Shown here piece by piece: positions 19,014 to 30,569 of a DNA stretch of 43,744 nt. The stretch is taken from NCBI RefSeq assembly GCF_029211125.1, contig NZ_JARGEN010000012.1, forward strand, positions 1-43,744, in the 5' to 3' direction. Made by a program: the position numbers and the translations under genes. The notes under the pieces were generated by a model, which saw nothing but the letters and a program-made list of their open reading frames with translations, was not told where the DNA came from and ran no database searches. How positions within the stretch are numbered: position 1 is the first letter of the stretch; every line of letters begins with the position of its first letter. Source of the DNA: Curvibacter soli. GTDB taxonomy: Bacteria; Pseudomonadota; Gammaproteobacteria; Burkholderiales; Burkholderiaceae_C.

Positions 19014-19098
19014 GCCGTCGTGGTGAAATTGGTAGACACGCTATCTTGAGGGGGTAGTGGCGAAAGCTGTGCGAGTTCGAGTCTCGCCGACGGCACCA
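19014..19098 (+). tRNA. tRNA-Leu, anticodon GAG
   Basis: The acceptor arm pairs GCCGTCG (19014-19020) with CGACGGC (19088-19094), followed by discriminator A and an encoded CCA (19096-19098). The anticodon stem CTATC / GGTAG holds the loop TTGAGGG, giving anticodon GAG. A T-loop GTTCGAGTC and a long variable arm of class II type complete it. It lies between secG and nuoA, 63 bases before the nuoA ATG. Confidence 0.97.
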
Positions 19099-19161
19099 AA
19101 TACGAGTCCATTCCGACCTTGGTGAAGGTGGAGCGGGGCTATCCGGTGAGTAGAACGCACG

Positions 19162-19521
19162 ATGAACCTCGATCAGTACCTCCCCGTTCTCCTGTTCATT
19201 TTGGTGGGGTTGGCGGTCGGAGTGCTGCCGCAGGCGCTGGGCTATCTCCTCGGTCCCAACCGGCCCGACGCGGCCAAGAATTCCCCTTACGAATGCGGTT
19301 TCGAGGCGTTCGAGGATGCGCGCATGCAGTTCGACGTGCGCTACTACCTCGTCGCCATCCTCTTCATCTTGTTCGACCTGGAAATCGCCTTCCTGTTTCC
19401 CTGGGCCGTGGCCCTGAAGGAAGTGGGGGCCGCGGCTTTCTGGGCGGTTGTCGTCTTTCTCGGAATTCTGGTCGTGGGATTCGCCTACGAATGGAAGAAG
19501 GGTGCGCTGGATTGGGAGTGA
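19162..19521 (+). CDS. nuoA: NADH dehydrogenase I subunit A
   Basis: This 119-residue inner-membrane subunit of complex I has three helices: residues 6-28, about 60-85 ([21 protein letters not shown]) and 90-110. The family loop [10 protein letters not shown] lies between the first two. It is the first gene of the operon; the 63-base gap after tRNA-Leu shows only a weak GGTGAG site. Confidence 0.97.
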   Translation: MNLDQYLPVLLFILVGLAVGVLPQALGYLLGPNRPDAAKNSPYECGFEAFEDARMQFDVRYYLVAILFILFDLEIAFLFPWAVALKEVGAAAFWAVVVFLGILVVGFAYEWKKGALDWE

Positions 19522-19552
19522 TTCCCCGCGTCCGGTGAAAAGGATTTGAGCC

Positions 19553-20035
19553 ATGGCTATCGAAGGCGTTCTCAAGGAAGGCTTCGTCACCACGTCGTAT
19601 GACGCGGTGGTGAACTGGGCCAAGACGGGGTCGTTGTGGCCCATGACGTTCGGGTTGGCCTGCTGCGCGGTGGAGATGATGCACGCCGCTGCCGCCCGCT
19701 ACGACATCGGCCGCTTCGGCGCCGAGGTGTTTCGCGCCAGTCCGCGCCAGTCCGACCTGATGATCGTGGCCGGCACGCTGTGCAACAAGATGGCGCCCGC
19801 GCTGCGCAAGGTGTACGACCAGATGGCCGAGCCGCGCTGGGTGCTGTCGATGGGTTCCTGCGCGAACGGTGGCGGCTACTACCACTACAGCTATTCCGTG
19901 GTACGTGGCTGCGACCGCATCGTGCCCGTAGACGTGTACGTGCCCGGCTGCCCGCCGACGGCGGAGGCGCTGATCTACGGCATCATCCAGTTGCAGCAGA
20001 AGGTGCGTCGCACCAACACCATTGCGCGTGTCTGA
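19553..20035 (+). CDS. nuoB: NADH dehydrogenase I subunit B
   Basis: The 160-residue peripheral-arm subunit holds cluster N2, the last iron-sulfur cluster before ubiquinone. The four ligands are visible as the tandem Cys37-Cys38 (GLACCAVEM), Cys103 ([16 protein letters not shown]) and Cys133 ([11 protein letters not shown]). An AAGGA site precedes the ATG. Length matches the family. Confidence 0.98.
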   Translation: MAIEGVLKEGFVTTSYDAVVNWAKTGSLWPMTFGLACCAVEMMHAAAARYDIGRFGAEVFRASPRQSDLMIVAGTLCNKMAPALRKVYDQMAEPRWVLSMGSCANGGGYYHYSYSVVRGCDRIVPVDVYVPGCPPTAEALIYGIIQLQQKVRRTNTIARV

Positions 20036-20056
20036 GGCGAGAGGCTCAAGGATTCC

Positions 20057-20667
20057 ATGACTGTTGCTGCCGCCATCCATCCAGAAGCCCTGCGCGACGC
20101 CGTCGCCGCAGCCCTGGGCGACAAGGTCGCCTCCATCGGCGTAGTGCTCGGCGAAGTGACGCTGACGGTTTCGTCTGCCAACTACGTGGATGCCATGCGG
20201 ACGCTGCGCGACGCGCCCGCCTGCCGCTTCGAGCAGTTGATCGACCTGTGCGGCATGGACTATTCCGCCTACCGCGATACGGTGTGGGTGGGCTCGCGCT
20301 ATTGCGTGGTGTCGCAGTTGCTGTCGGTGTCGCTGAACCAGCGCCTGCGTGTCAAGGTTTTCTGCGACGACGACGATTTCCCGGTGGTCGCCTCGGTGTC
20401 GGATCTGTGGAATTCGGCCGGCTGGTACGAGCGCGAGGCATTCGATCTCTATGGCATCGTGTTCGACGGCCATGCCGACCTGCGCCGCATCCTGACCGAC
20501 TACGGCTTTATCGGCCATCCTTTCCGCAAGGACTTCCCGCTGTCAGGCCATGTCGAGATGCGCTACGACGAGGAACTGCGCCGCGTCGTGTACCAGCCCG
20601 TGTCGATCGAGCCGCGCGATGTCACGCCGCGCATCATCCGCGAAGACAACTATGGCGGTTTGCACTG

Positions 20668-20668
<1 letters not shown>
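20057..20668 (+). CDS. nuoC: NADH dehydrogenase I subunit C
   Basis: This 203-residue 30-kDa-type subunit of the peripheral arm contains the signature [24 protein letters not shown], here as [10 protein letters not shown] then [13 protein letters not shown], and [13 protein letters not shown] and D are separate genes, unlike the fused NuoCD of E. coli. The stop TGA shares its A with the nuoD ATG. Confidence 0.97.
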
Positions 20669-21917
<1,249 letters not shown>

Positions 21918-21921
<4 letters not shown>

Positions 21922-22442
21922 TCTCTAGCGAATCCAGCATGCAGGCGGCGGTGCTGTCGCCCGCGACCCTCGAACGTTTTGCGCGCGAGGTGGCCAAGTA
22001 CCCGGCGGACCAGAAGCAGTCGGCAGTCATGGCCTGCCTGTCCATCGTCCAGCAGGAACAGGGCCATGTGAGCGACGCCAGCGAGCGCGCCGTTGCCGAC
22101 TACCTCGGCATGCCGCAGATCGCCGTGCGCGAGGTCACGACCTTCTACAACATGTACAACCAGCAGCCGGTGGGCAAGTACAAGCTCAACGTCTGCACCA
22201 ACCTGCCATGCCAGTTGCGCGACGGGCGCCGCGCGCTCGAGCATCTGGAGCACAAGCTCGGCGTGGCCATGGGCGAGACGACGGCGGACGGCCTGTTCAC
22301 GCTGCAGCAGAGCGAATGCCTGGGCGCGTGCGCGGATTCGCCGGTCATGCTCGTCAACGACCGCACCATGTGCAGTTTCATGAGCAACGAGAAGCTCGAC
22401 CAGTTGATCGAAGAGCTCAGGGCGGCGGAGGGCAAGGCATGA
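21918..22442 (+). CDS. nuoE: NADH dehydrogenase I subunit E
   Basis: This 174-residue thioredoxin-like subunit carries a [2Fe-2S] cluster (N1a). Ligands are Cys93 and Cys98 (VCTNLPCQL) and Cys134 and Cys138 ([11 protein letters not shown]). It works with NuoF in NADH oxidation. It overlaps nuoD and nuoF by ATGA at both ends. Confidence 0.97.
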
Positions 22443-23791
22443 ACGCGCAGCAGGTTCTTTCGCAGTTCCAGGCCACGGGTGTCCAGACCTGCTTCCATGA
22501 CCGCCACCTCGGCCCGCAGATCTATGCGGGACTCGATGGCACCAACTGGCGCCTGAAGGACTACGAGGCGCGCGGCGGCTATCAGGCGCTGCGCAAGATC
22601 CTGGGCGCGGACGGCGGAGAGCCGCTCACGCAGGACCAGGTGATCGCCACGGTCAAGGAGTCCGGCCTGCGCGGGCGCGGCGGCGCGGGCTTCCCCACGG
22701 GGCTCAAGTGGAGCTTCATGCCGCGCCAGTTCCCCGGCCAGAAGCACCTGGTATGCAACTCTGACGAGGGCGAGCCCGGTACCTGCAAGGACCGCGACAT
22801 CCTCATGTACAACCCGCACATCGTCATCGAGGGGATGATCATCGCGGCGTACGCCATGGGCATTTCGGTGGGCTACAACTACATCCACGGCGAGATCTTC
22901 CAGGCCTACGAACGCTTCGAGGAGGCGCTCGACGAGGCGCGTGCCGCAGGCTACCTGGGCGACCGCATCCTCGGCAGCGGCTTCAGCTTCCAGTTGCATG
23001 CCCACCACGGCTTTGGCGCCTACATCTGCGGCGAGGAAACGGCGCTGCTCGAATCCCTTGAAGGCAAGAAGGGCCAGCCACGCTTCAAGCCGCCGTTCCC
23101 CGCGAGCTTCGGCCTGTACGGCAAGCCCACCACGATCAACAACACCGAGACCTTCGCGGCGGTACCCTGGATCATCCGCAACGGCGGCTCGGCGTACCTG
23201 GAGATCGGCAAGCCCAACAACGGCGGCACGAAGATCTTTTCCGTGTCCGGCGACGTGGAACTGCCCGGCAACTACGAAGTGCCGCTGGGCACGCCGTTCG
23301 CCAAACTGCTGGAACTGGCCGGCGGCGTGCGCAAGGGATGCCAGCTCAAGGCCGTGATCCCGGGCGGCTCTTCCGCGCCCGTGCTGCCGGCATCGGTCAT
23401 CATGGAATGCACGATGGACTACGACTCCATCGCCAAGGCGGGTTCCATGCTCGGCTCGGGCGCGGTCATCGTCATGGACGATTCGCGCAACATGGTCGAG
23501 AGCCTGCTGCGCCTATCGTACTTCTACTCGCACGAATCCTGCGGCCAGTGCACGCCCTGCCGCGAAGGCACGGGTTGGATGTGGCGCGTGATCGACCGCA
23601 TCTGGCACGGAGAAGGGCGCCCGGAGGATCTGGACTTGCTCAATTCGGTGGCGGACAACATCCAGGGCCGCACGATCTGCGCGCTCGGCGATGCGGCGGC
23701 CATGCCGGTGCGTGCCATGCTCAAGCACTTCCGTCCCGAGTTCGAAGCGCTGATCCAGCGCAGCAGTTCCCACGCGGCTTCCCACCCCTGA
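22439..23791 (+). CDS. nuoF: NADH dehydrogenase I subunit F
   Basis: The 450-residue subunit binds NADH and FMN and cluster N3. Visible features are the glycine-rich [16 protein letters not shown], the [15 protein letters not shown] segment, the [14 protein letters not shown] motif, and the cluster motif [15 protein letters not shown] (Cys near 368, 371, 374), with a fourth Cys later in TICALGD. The start (MNAQQVL) is set by the ATGA overlap with the nuoE stop. Confidence 0.98.
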   Translation: MNAQQVLSQFQATGVQTCFHDRHLGPQIYAGLDGTNWRLKDYEARGGYQALRKILGADGGEPLTQDQVIATVKESGLRGRGGAGFPTGLKWSFMPRQFPGQKHLVCNSDEGEPGTCKDRDILMYNPHIVIEGMIIAAYAMGISVGYNYIHGEIFQAYERFEEALDEARAAGYLGDRILGSGFSFQLHAHHGFGAYICGEETALLESLEGKKGQPRFKPPFPASFGLYGKPTTINNTETFAAVPWIIRNGGSAYLEIGKPNNGGTKIFSVSGDVELPGNYEVPLGTPFAKLLELAGGVRKGCQLKAVIPGGSSAPVLPASVIMECTMDYDSIAKAGSMLGSGAVIVMDDSRNMVESLLRLSYFYSHESCGQCTPCREGTGWMWRVIDRIWHGEGRPEDLDLLNSVADNIQGRTICALGDAAAMPVRAMLKHFRPEFEALIQRSSSHAASHP

Positions 23792-23806
23792 CCGCGAGAA
23801 AAACAT

Positions 23807-25942
23807 ATGGTTGAAATTGAACTTGACGGCCAGAAAGTGGAAGTCGCCGAAGGCTGCATGGTGATGCATGCGGCCGACAAGGCCGGCACCTACATCCCGC
23901 ATTTCTGCTACCACAAGAAGCTCTCCATTGCCGCCAACTGCCGCATGTGCCTGGTTGACGTCGAGAAGGCGCCCAAGCCTGTCCCGGCCTGCGCAACACC
24001 CGTGACCAACGGCATGATCGTGCGCACCCGCAGCGACAAGGCGATCAAGGCGCAGAAGTCGGTCATGGAGTTCCTCCTGATCAACCACCCGCTGGACTGT
24101 CCCATCTGCGACCAGGGTGGCGAATGCCAGTTGCAGGACCTGGCCGTGGGCTACGGCGGTTCAGCCTCGCGCTTCGCGGAAGAAAAGCGCGTGGTGTTCC
24201 ACAAGGATGTGGGGCCGCTGATTTCAATGGAAGAAATGAGCCGCTGCATCCACTGCACGCGCTGCGTGCGGTTCGGCCAGGAAGTTGCCGGCATCATGGA
24301 ACTCGGCATGGTCAACCGTGGCGAGCACTCCGAGATCACTACGGTCGCTGGAGAGACGGTCGATTCCGAGTTGTCAGGCAACATGATCGACATCTGCCCT
24401 GTGGGTGCGCTGACCAGCAAGCCGTTCCGCTACAGTGCCCGTACCTGGGAACTGTCGCGCCGCAAGTCGGTCAGCCCGCACGACTCCACGGGTGCCAACC
24501 TCATCGTGCAGGTCAAGAACAACCGCGTGATGCGCGTCGTTCCGTTCGAGAACGAGGCCGTCAACGAATGCTGGATCGCAGACCGCGACCGCTTCTCGTA
24601 TGAGGCGCTCAACAGCGACGAGCGTTTGACGCAGCCCATGCTCAAGCAGGGGGGCGAGTGGAAGTCGGTGGACTGGCAGACGGCGCTCGAATACGTCGCC
24701 AACGGCCTGAAGCAGATTGCTGGCCACCATGGCGCCTCATCCATCGGTGCGCTGGTCAGTCCCCACAGCACGGTCGAGGAACTGCACCTGGCGGGTACCC
24801 TGCTGCGCGGCCTGGGCAGCGACAACATCGACTACCGCCTGCGCCACGCAGAATTCCCGGCGCGCGAGGGCGTGCGCTGGCTGGGCACGTCCATCGCGTC
24901 GCTCTCACAACTGCAAAGCGTGCTGGTCGTCGGCTCCAACCTCCGCAAGGACCATCCACTGTTCGCGCAGCGCATCCGCCAGGCGGCGCGTAAAGGTTGT
25001 GTGGTCAGCACCATCCACCATGTGGCCGACGACTGGGCATTGCCCGTTGCCCACCGCATCGTTGCGGCGCCCGGCGAGTGGCTGCAGGTACTGGCTGCCA
25101 TTGCCGCAGCGGTCGCGCAGGAAAAGAGCATCGTGGCCCCCGTGCAGGCGCAGGCCGACGCGGAAAGCTTGGCCGTGGCGCGCGCGCTGCTGGCGGGCGA
25201 ACGCAAGGCCATCCTGCTGGGCAACGCCGCTGCGCACCATGCACAGGCATCGCGGATCCTGGCGCTGGCGCACTGGATCGGCGGCCAGACAGGCGCGACC
25301 GTCGGCTACCTGACAGAAGCCGCGAATACCGTGGGAGCCCAACTCGTGGGCGCCGTGCCTGTGCAGGGCGGGCTGAACGCCGCGCAGATGCTCGCGGGTG
25401 GGTTGAAGGCGGCCATCCTGCTCAACACCGAACCGGCGTTCGATTCGGCCGCGGCAGGCACCCACAGGCTGGCGGATGCGGAAATGGTCATTACGCTGAG
25501 CCCGTTCAAGGCCAACCTCGACATCAGCGATGTGCTGCTGCCCATCGCGCCGTTCACCGAGACCTCGGGCACATTTGTGAATGCCGAAGGTCGGGTGCAG
25601 AGCTTCCACGCCGTAGTCAAACCGCTGGGCGAGACGCGGCCCGCATGGAAGGTGCTGCGCGTCCTGGCCAACATGCTGGGGCTTCCGGGATTCGATTTCG
25701 AGTCGTCCCAGGCCGTGCTGGAGCATGCGCGCGGCGCGGATGTGGGCCAGGCCTTCGTGGCGGATGGCCAACTCAACAACGGTACGTTCGCCGAGCCATC
25801 GCTGGGAGGCGAGCCGGTTCCCGCGCCCGTGTCGGCAGCCATCTACCAGCTCGACGGCATCGTGCGCCGTGCGGCATCCCTGCAGTTGACGGCGGACGCA
25901 CGCCTGGCCGCCGGTACGCTCAGCGAGGTGCACGCATCATGA
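23807..25942 (+). CDS. nuoG: NADH dehydrogenase I subunit G
   Basis: This 711-residue iron-sulfur subunit has three N-terminal cluster sites: [2Fe-2S] with Cys34, Cys45, Cys48 and Cys62; [4Fe-4S] with His94, Cys98, Cys101 and Cys107; and [4Fe-4S] with Cys147, Cys150, Cys153 and Cys197. A molybdopterin-oxidoreductase-like domain without catalytic role follows. The length is shorter than the E. coli protein (about 900), as usual in betaproteobacteria. The stop overlaps nuoH. Confidence 0.97.
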   Translation: MVEIELDGQKVEVAEGCMVMHAADKAGTYIPHFCYHKKLSIAANCRMCLVDVEKAPKPVPACATPVTNGMIVRTRSDKAIKAQKSVMEFLLINHPLDCPICDQGGECQLQDLAVGYGGSASRFAEEKRVVFHKDVGPLISMEEMSRCIHCTRCVRFGQEVAGIMELGMVNRGEHSEITTVAGETVDSELSGNMIDICPVGALTSKPFRYSARTWELSRRKSVSPHDSTGANLIVQVKNNRVMRVVPFENEAVNECWIADRDRFSYEALNSDERLTQPMLKQGGEWKSVDWQTALEYVANGLKQIAGHHGASSIGALVSPHSTVEELHLAGTLLRGLGSDNIDYRLRHAEFPAREGVRWLGTSIASLSQLQSVLVVGSNLRKDHPLFAQRIRQAARKGCVVSTIHHVADDWALPVAHRIVAAPGEWLQVLAAIAAAVAQEKSIVAPVQAQADAESLAVARALLAGERKAILLGNAAAHHAQASRILALAHWIGGQTGATVGYLTEAANTVGAQLVGAVPVQGGLNAAQMLAGGLKAAILLNTEPAFDSAAAGTHRLADAEMVITLSPFKANLDISDVLLPIAPFTETSGTFVNAEGRVQSFHAVVKPLGETRPAWKVLRVLANMLGLPGFDFESSQAVLEHARGADVGQAFVADGQLNNGTFAEPSLGGEPVPAPVSAAIYQLDGIVRRAASLQLTADARLAAGTLSEVHAS

Positions 25943-27015
25943 TCGACGCGATTTACAACGGCGGTCTTGGGCTGGTTGCTGCCCACTGGTGGTCTGCCAT
26001 CGTGTGGCCCGTGGTCTGGAGCCTCATCAAGATCGTCTGCGTCCTGCTGCCCCTGATGATCGCCGTGGCCTACCTCACGCTGTGGGAGCGCAAGCTCCTC
26101 GGCTGGATCCAGGTGCGGCATGGCCCCAACCGCGTGGGTCCATTCGGCCTGCTGCAGCCCATCGCTGATGCGGTGAAACTGTTGACCAAGGAAATCATCA
26201 GCCCCGAGCCCGCCAGCAAGGGCCTGTTCCGCCTGGGGCCCATCATGGCCATCATGCCAGCGCTGGCCGCATGGGTGGCGATCCCGTTCGGGCCCGAAGC
26301 GGTGCTGGCCAACATCAACGCCGGCCTGCTGCTGATCATGGCCATCACCTCGGTCGAGGTGTACGGCGTCATCATCGCGGGCTGGGCTTCCAACTCGAAA
26401 TACGCGTTCCTCGGCGCGCTGCGCGCGTCCGCGCAGATGGTGAGCTACGAAATCGCCATGGGCTTCTGCCTGGTGGTGGTGATCATGGTGACCGGCAGCC
26501 TGAATCTGGGCGACGTGGTGGCGGCGCAAGGCCAGGGCTTCTTTGCCGGCAAGGGCCTGGGCCTGCTGTCCTGGAACTGGCTGCCGCTGCTGCCGATCTT
26601 CGTCGTCTACGTGATCTCCGGCGTGGCCGAAACCAACCGCCATCCGTTCGACGTGGTGGAGGGCGAGGCCGAGATCGTGGCCGGCCACATGGTTGAGTAT
26701 TCGGGCATGGGCTTCGCCATCTTCTTCCTGGCCGAATACGCCAGCATGTGGCTGGTGTCCATCCTGGCGGCGCTGATGTTCCTCGGCGGCTGGCTATCGC
26801 CCATCGGAGCGCTCGATTTCATCCCAGGCTGGATCTGGCTGGGCATCAAGACGTTCTTCGTGGTGTCCCTGTTCATCTGGATCCGCGGCACGTTTCCGCG
26901 CTTCCGCTACGACCAGATCATGCGCCTGGGGTGGAAGATCTTCATACCGGTCACCCTGGTGTGGCTGCTCGTCGTGGGTCTGTGGATGCAGACTCCCTGG
27001 AACATTTGGAAGTAA
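25939..27015 (+). CDS. nuoH: NADH dehydrogenase I subunit H
   Basis: The 358-residue membrane subunit connects the quinone site to the proton-pumping arm. It shows [27 protein letters not shown], here as [12 protein letters not shown] and [11 protein letters not shown], and the acidic loop [20 protein letters not shown], with about eight helices. The start ATG (MIDAIYNGG) overlaps the nuoG stop by ATGA. Confidence 0.98.
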   Translation: MIDAIYNGGLGLVAAHWWSAIVWPVVWSLIKIVCVLLPLMIAVAYLTLWERKLLGWIQVRHGPNRVGPFGLLQPIADAVKLLTKEIISPEPASKGLFRLGPIMAIMPALAAWVAIPFGPEAVLANINAGLLLIMAITSVEVYGVIIAGWASNSKYAFLGALRASAQMVSYEIAMGFCLVVVIMVTGSLNLGDVVAAQGQGFFAGKGLGLLSWNWLPLLPIFVVYVISGVAETNRHPFDVVEGEAEIVAGHMVEYSGMGFAIFFLAEYASMWLVSILAALMFLGGWLSPIGALDFIPGWIWLGIKTFFVVSLFIWIRGTFPRFRYDQIMRLGWKIFIPVTLVWLLVVGLWMQTPWNIWK

Positions 27016-27030
27016 AAGGCGGGTGACCCT

Positions 27031-27543
27031 ATGACAACCGCTACCGCAGCACCTGCTTTCTCGCTCAAAGACTTTCTCAAGAGCTTTATGCTGGTGGAGC
27101 TCTTCAAGGGCATGGCGCTCACCGGCCGCTATGCGTTCCGCCGCAAGGTGACCGTGCAGTTCCCCGAGGAGAAGACGCCGCTGTCGCCGCGCTTCCGCGG
27201 CTTGCACGCGCTGCGCCGCTATGACAATGGCGAGGAGCGCTGCATCGCCTGCAAGCTCTGCGAGGCCGTATGCCCCGCGGTGGCCATCACGATCGAATCC
27301 GAGGTGCGCGCCGATGGCAGCCGCCGGACCACGCGCTACGACATCGACCTGACCAAGTGCATCTTCTGCGGCTTCTGCGAAGAAAGCTGCCCGGTCGACT
27401 CCATCGTCGAGACCCACATCCTCGAATACCACGGCGAAAAGCGCGGCGACCTGTACTTCACCAAGGACATGCTGCTGGCTGTCGGCGACCGCTACGAAAA
27501 AGAAATCGCCGCGAGCAAGGCTGCCGACGCCAAGTACCGCTAG
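27031..27543 (+). CDS. nuoI: NADH dehydrogenase I subunit I
   Basis: The 170-residue ferredoxin-like subunit holds clusters N6a and N6b. The two CxxCxxCxxxCP motifs are [12 protein letters not shown] (Cys71, 74, 77, 81) and [12 protein letters not shown] (Cys110, 113, 116, 120). It passes electrons from NuoG to NuoB. Confidence 0.98.
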   Translation: MTTATAAPAFSLKDFLKSFMLVELFKGMALTGRYAFRRKVTVQFPEEKTPLSPRFRGLHALRRYDNGEERCIACKLCEAVCPAVAITIESEVRADGSRRTTRYDIDLTKCIFCGFCEESCPVDSIVETHILEYHGEKRGDLYFTKDMLLAVGDRYEKEIAASKAADAKYR

Positions 27544-27567
27544 ACGGGCCCCAACAGAAAAACATCC

Positions 27568-28224
27568 ATGGACGTCAAGACCGGCTTTTTCTACCTGTTT
27601 TCGCTCGCGCTGCTGTTCTCGGCATTCCGGGTGATCACGGCGCGCAACCCCGTGCATGCGGTGCTGTACCTCATGCTGGCTTTTACCCAAGCCGCCGCCA
27701 TCTGGCTCATCCTGCAGGCCGAATTCCTCGCCATCACGCTGGTGCTGGTGTACCTGGGCGCAGTGATGGTGCTGTTCCTGTTCGTGGTGATGATGCTGAA
27801 CCTCGACATGAGCAGCCTGCGCCGCGGATTCTGGACCCACTTCCCGCTCGCCGCCTGCGTGGGCGTGGTCATCGTGCTGGAAATGTCGTACGTGCTCATG
27901 AGCGGCTTTCGCGACCCTTCGCGCATTCCGGCTGCGGCGGGCCAGGCTGCTGCCAACGTGTCGAACACCCAGGAACTCGGCAAACTGCTCTATACGCAGT
28001 ACCTGTTCCCGCTGGAGATCGCTGCCGTGCTGCTGCTCGTGGCCATCATCGCTGCCATTGCGCTGACGCTGCGCCGACGCAAGGACACCAAGTTCGTCGA
28101 TCCTTCGGTGCAGGTGCTGGTGCAGGCGCGCGACCGGCTCGAAGTCGTCAAACTCGCCGCAACCCCCGCACCGCTGGCGCCCGAGGCTCCGGCTACCGCT
28201 GCCGCACAGGAGAAGAAGGCATGA
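27568..28224 (+). CDS. nuoJ: NADH dehydrogenase I subunit J
   Basis: The 218-residue membrane subunit has five helices, with [11 protein letters not shown] and [19 protein letters not shown] typical of the family. After the last helix (ending near 170) comes a charged and Ala/Pro-rich extension ([19 protein letters not shown]), longer than in E. coli. The stop overlaps nuoK. Confidence 0.96.
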   Translation: MDVKTGFFYLFSLALLFSAFRVITARNPVHAVLYLMLAFTQAAAIWLILQAEFLAITLVLVYLGAVMVLFLFVVMMLNLDMSSLRRGFWTHFPLAACVGVVIVLEMSYVLMSGFRDPSRIPAAAGQAAANVSNTQELGKLLYTQYLFPLEIAAVLLLVAIIAAIALTLRRRKDTKFVDPSVQVLVQARDRLEVVKLAATPAPLAPEAPATAAAQEKKA

Positions 28225-28529
28225 CCCTCACGCTCGGCCATTTCCTCACGCTCGGCGCCATCCTGTTCACGCTGTCGGTCATTGGCATCTTCCTGAACCG
28301 CAAGAACCTCATCGTCCTGCTCATGGCCATCGAACTCATGCTGCTGGCGGTCAACATGAATTTCGTGGCCTTCTCCCACTATCTGGGCGACATGCACGGG
28401 CAGGTGTTCGTGTTCTTCATCCTGACGGTGGCGGCCGCCGAGTCCGCCATCGGCCTGGCGATTCTGGTGCTGCTGTTCCGCAACAAGTCCAGCATCAACG
28501 TGGACGAGCTCAACACGCTCAAAGGCTAA
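28221..28529 (+). CDS. nuoK: NADH dehydrogenase I subunit K
   Basis: The 102-residue three-helix antiporter-like subunit contains [18 protein letters not shown] and [20 protein letters not shown], each with the conserved membrane Glu. The start is the ATG at 28221, overlapping the nuoJ stop; the frame is open upstream only as a shadow of nuoI and nuoJ. Confidence 0.97.
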   Translation: MTLTLGHFLTLGAILFTLSVIGIFLNRKNLIVLLMAIELMLLAVNMNFVAFSHYLGDMHGQVFVFFILTVAAAESAIGLAILVLLFRNKSSINVDELNTLKG

Positions 28530-28543
28530 GAAGAGAACCAAGA

Positions 28544-30556
28544 ATGAGCGCAACGCTTTCTGCTCCAGCACTGCTCGCGGTGCCCCTGGCTCCTCTCGCG
28601 GGGTCCCTGATCGTCGGCATCCTGGGCACGTCGTTCGGCGGCAACCGCATCGGGCGCCGGGCCAGCCATACCCTGACGATCCTGGGCGTACTGATCGCTT
28701 TCCTCATCTCGGCGCACGCGTTCAAGAGCGTGGTGTTCGACGGCGCGCGCTTCGACGAGACGCTCTACACCTGGATGGTGGTCGGCGGCCTGAAGATGGA
28801 AGTCGGCTTCCTCATCGACAGTCTCACGGCGACGATGATGTGCGTGGTGACCTTCGTATCGCTCATGGTGCACATCTACACCATTGGCTACATGGAAGAG
28901 GACCCGGGCTACGACCGCTTCTTCTCCTACATCTCTCTGTTCACGTTCTCCATGCTCATGCTCGTCATGAGCAACAACCTGCTGCAACTGTTCTTTGGAT
29001 GGGAGGCGGTGGGCCTGGTGTCATACCTGCTGATCGGCTTCTGGTTCAACAAGCCTACAGCCATCTTTGCCAACATGAAGGCGTTCCTGGTCAACCGCGT
29101 GGGCGACTTCGGCTTCATTCTGGGCATTGGCCTGATCGCGGCCTACGCGGGCACGCTGAACTATGCCGAGACTTTCGCCAAGGCCGGCGAACTGGGCGGC
29201 ATGGCGTTTCCGGGCACCGACTGGATGCTCGTCACCGTGATCTGCATCTGCCTGTTCGTCGGCGCCATGGGCAAGAGCGCGCAGTTCCCGCTGCACGTCT
29301 GGCTGCCCGATTCGATGGAAGGCCCGACGCCGATCTCCGCGCTGATCCACGCCGCCACCATGGTGACGGCGGGCATCTTCATGGTGGCGCGCATGTCGCC
29401 GCTGTTCGAACTGTCGGACACCGCGCTCAACTTCATCCTCGTGATCGGCTCCATCACGGCGCTGTTCATGGGCTTCCTCGGCATCATCCAGAACGACATC
29501 AAGCGCGTGGTCGCCTATTCCACACTGTCGCAGCTCGGCTACATGACGGTGGCGCTCGGCGCCTCGGCCTATCCGGTGGCGGTGTTCCACCTCATGACGC
29601 ATGCCTTCTTCAAGGCCCTGCTGTTCCTCGGCGCGGGTTCGGTCATCATCGGCATGCACCACAACCAGGACATGCGCTGGATGGGCGGCGTGCGCAAGTA
29701 CATGCCCATTACCTGGATCACCTCGCTGCTGGGATCGCTGGCACTGATCGGCACGCCGTTCTTTTCAGGCTTCTACTCGAAGGACAGCATCATCGAGGCC
29801 GTGCACGAAAGCCATCTGCCGGCAGCGGGCTTCGCATCGTTCGCGGTGCTGGCCGGCGTATTCGTCACCGCGTTCTATTCATTCCGCATGTACTTCCTGG
29901 TCTTCCACGGCAAGGAGCGCTACGACCAGAACCCCGATGCGCACCATGGCGACCACCACCATGGCCACGACGCCAAGCCGCACGAATCGTCCTGGGTGGT
30001 GACGCTGCCGCTGGTGCTGCTGGCCATTCCTTCCGTGGTGATCGGCTTCATGGCGATCGGCCCCTTGCTGTTCGGCGACTTCTTCAGGGGCGTGATCTTC
30101 ACCAACCTGGAGAAGCACGCAGCGATGGAGGAGCTTGCCTTGGCTTTCCATGGACCCATGGCCATGGCGCTGCACGCCTTCTCCACAGCGCCGTTCTGGC
30201 TCGCTCTCGCGGGTGTGGCGCTGGCCTACTACATGTACATGGTCAACCCCGCGCTGCCCGCGGCGATCAAGCGCATGTTCCAGCCTCTGTACACGCTGCT
30301 CGAGAACAAGTACTACCTCGACTGGTTCAACGAGAACGTCATCGCCCGCGGCGCGTGCGCGCTGGGCAACGGCTTCTGGAAGGGCGGCGACCAGGCCATC
30401 ATCGATGGTGCGGTCGTCAACGGCTCGTGGAGACTCGTGGGCTGGGTCGCCGGCGTGGTGCGCTGGCTCCAGTCGGGCTACATCTACCACTACGCGCTGG
30501 TGATGATTCTCGGCGTTTTCGCGTTCATGACGTACTTCATCCTGCTCAACAAGTGA
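28544..30556 (+). CDS. nuoL: NADH dehydrogenase I subunit L
   Basis: This 670-residue distal proton-pumping subunit has the multi-helix antiporter core (GWEAVGLVSYLLIGFWF, HAATMVTAGIFM and KRVVAYSTLSQLGYM) and a C-terminal arm with the lateral helix. A histidine-rich loop (HHGDHHHGHDAKPH, near residues 466-480) sits between helices; it could bind metal but is also common as a loop expansion. Confidence 0.97.
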   Translation: MSATLSAPALLAVPLAPLAGSLIVGILGTSFGGNRIGRRASHTLTILGVLIAFLISAHAFKSVVFDGARFDETLYTWMVVGGLKMEVGFLIDSLTATMMCVVTFVSLMVHIYTIGYMEEDPGYDRFFSYISLFTFSMLMLVMSNNLLQLFFGWEAVGLVSYLLIGFWFNKPTAIFANMKAFLVNRVGDFGFILGIGLIAAYAGTLNYAETFAKAGELGGMAFPGTDWMLVTVICICLFVGAMGKSAQFPLHVWLPDSMEGPTPISALIHAATMVTAGIFMVARMSPLFELSDTALNFILVIGSITALFMGFLGIIQNDIKRVVAYSTLSQLGYMTVALGASAYPVAVFHLMTHAFFKALLFLGAGSVIIGMHHNQDMRWMGGVRKYMPITWITSLLGSLALIGTPFFSGFYSKDSIIEAVHESHLPAAGFASFAVLAGVFVTAFYSFRMYFLVFHGKERYDQNPDAHHGDHHHGHDAKPHESSWVVTLPLVLLAIPSVVIGFMAIGPLLFGDFFRGVIFTNLEKHAAMEELALAFHGPMAMALHAFSTAPFWLALAGVALAYYMYMVNPALPAAIKRMFQPLYTLLENKYYLDWFNENVIARGACALGNGFWKGGDQAIIDGAVVNGSWRLVGWVAGVVRWLQSGYIYHYALVMILGVFAFMTYFILLNK

Positions 30557-30569
30557 GGAAAAACAAAAA

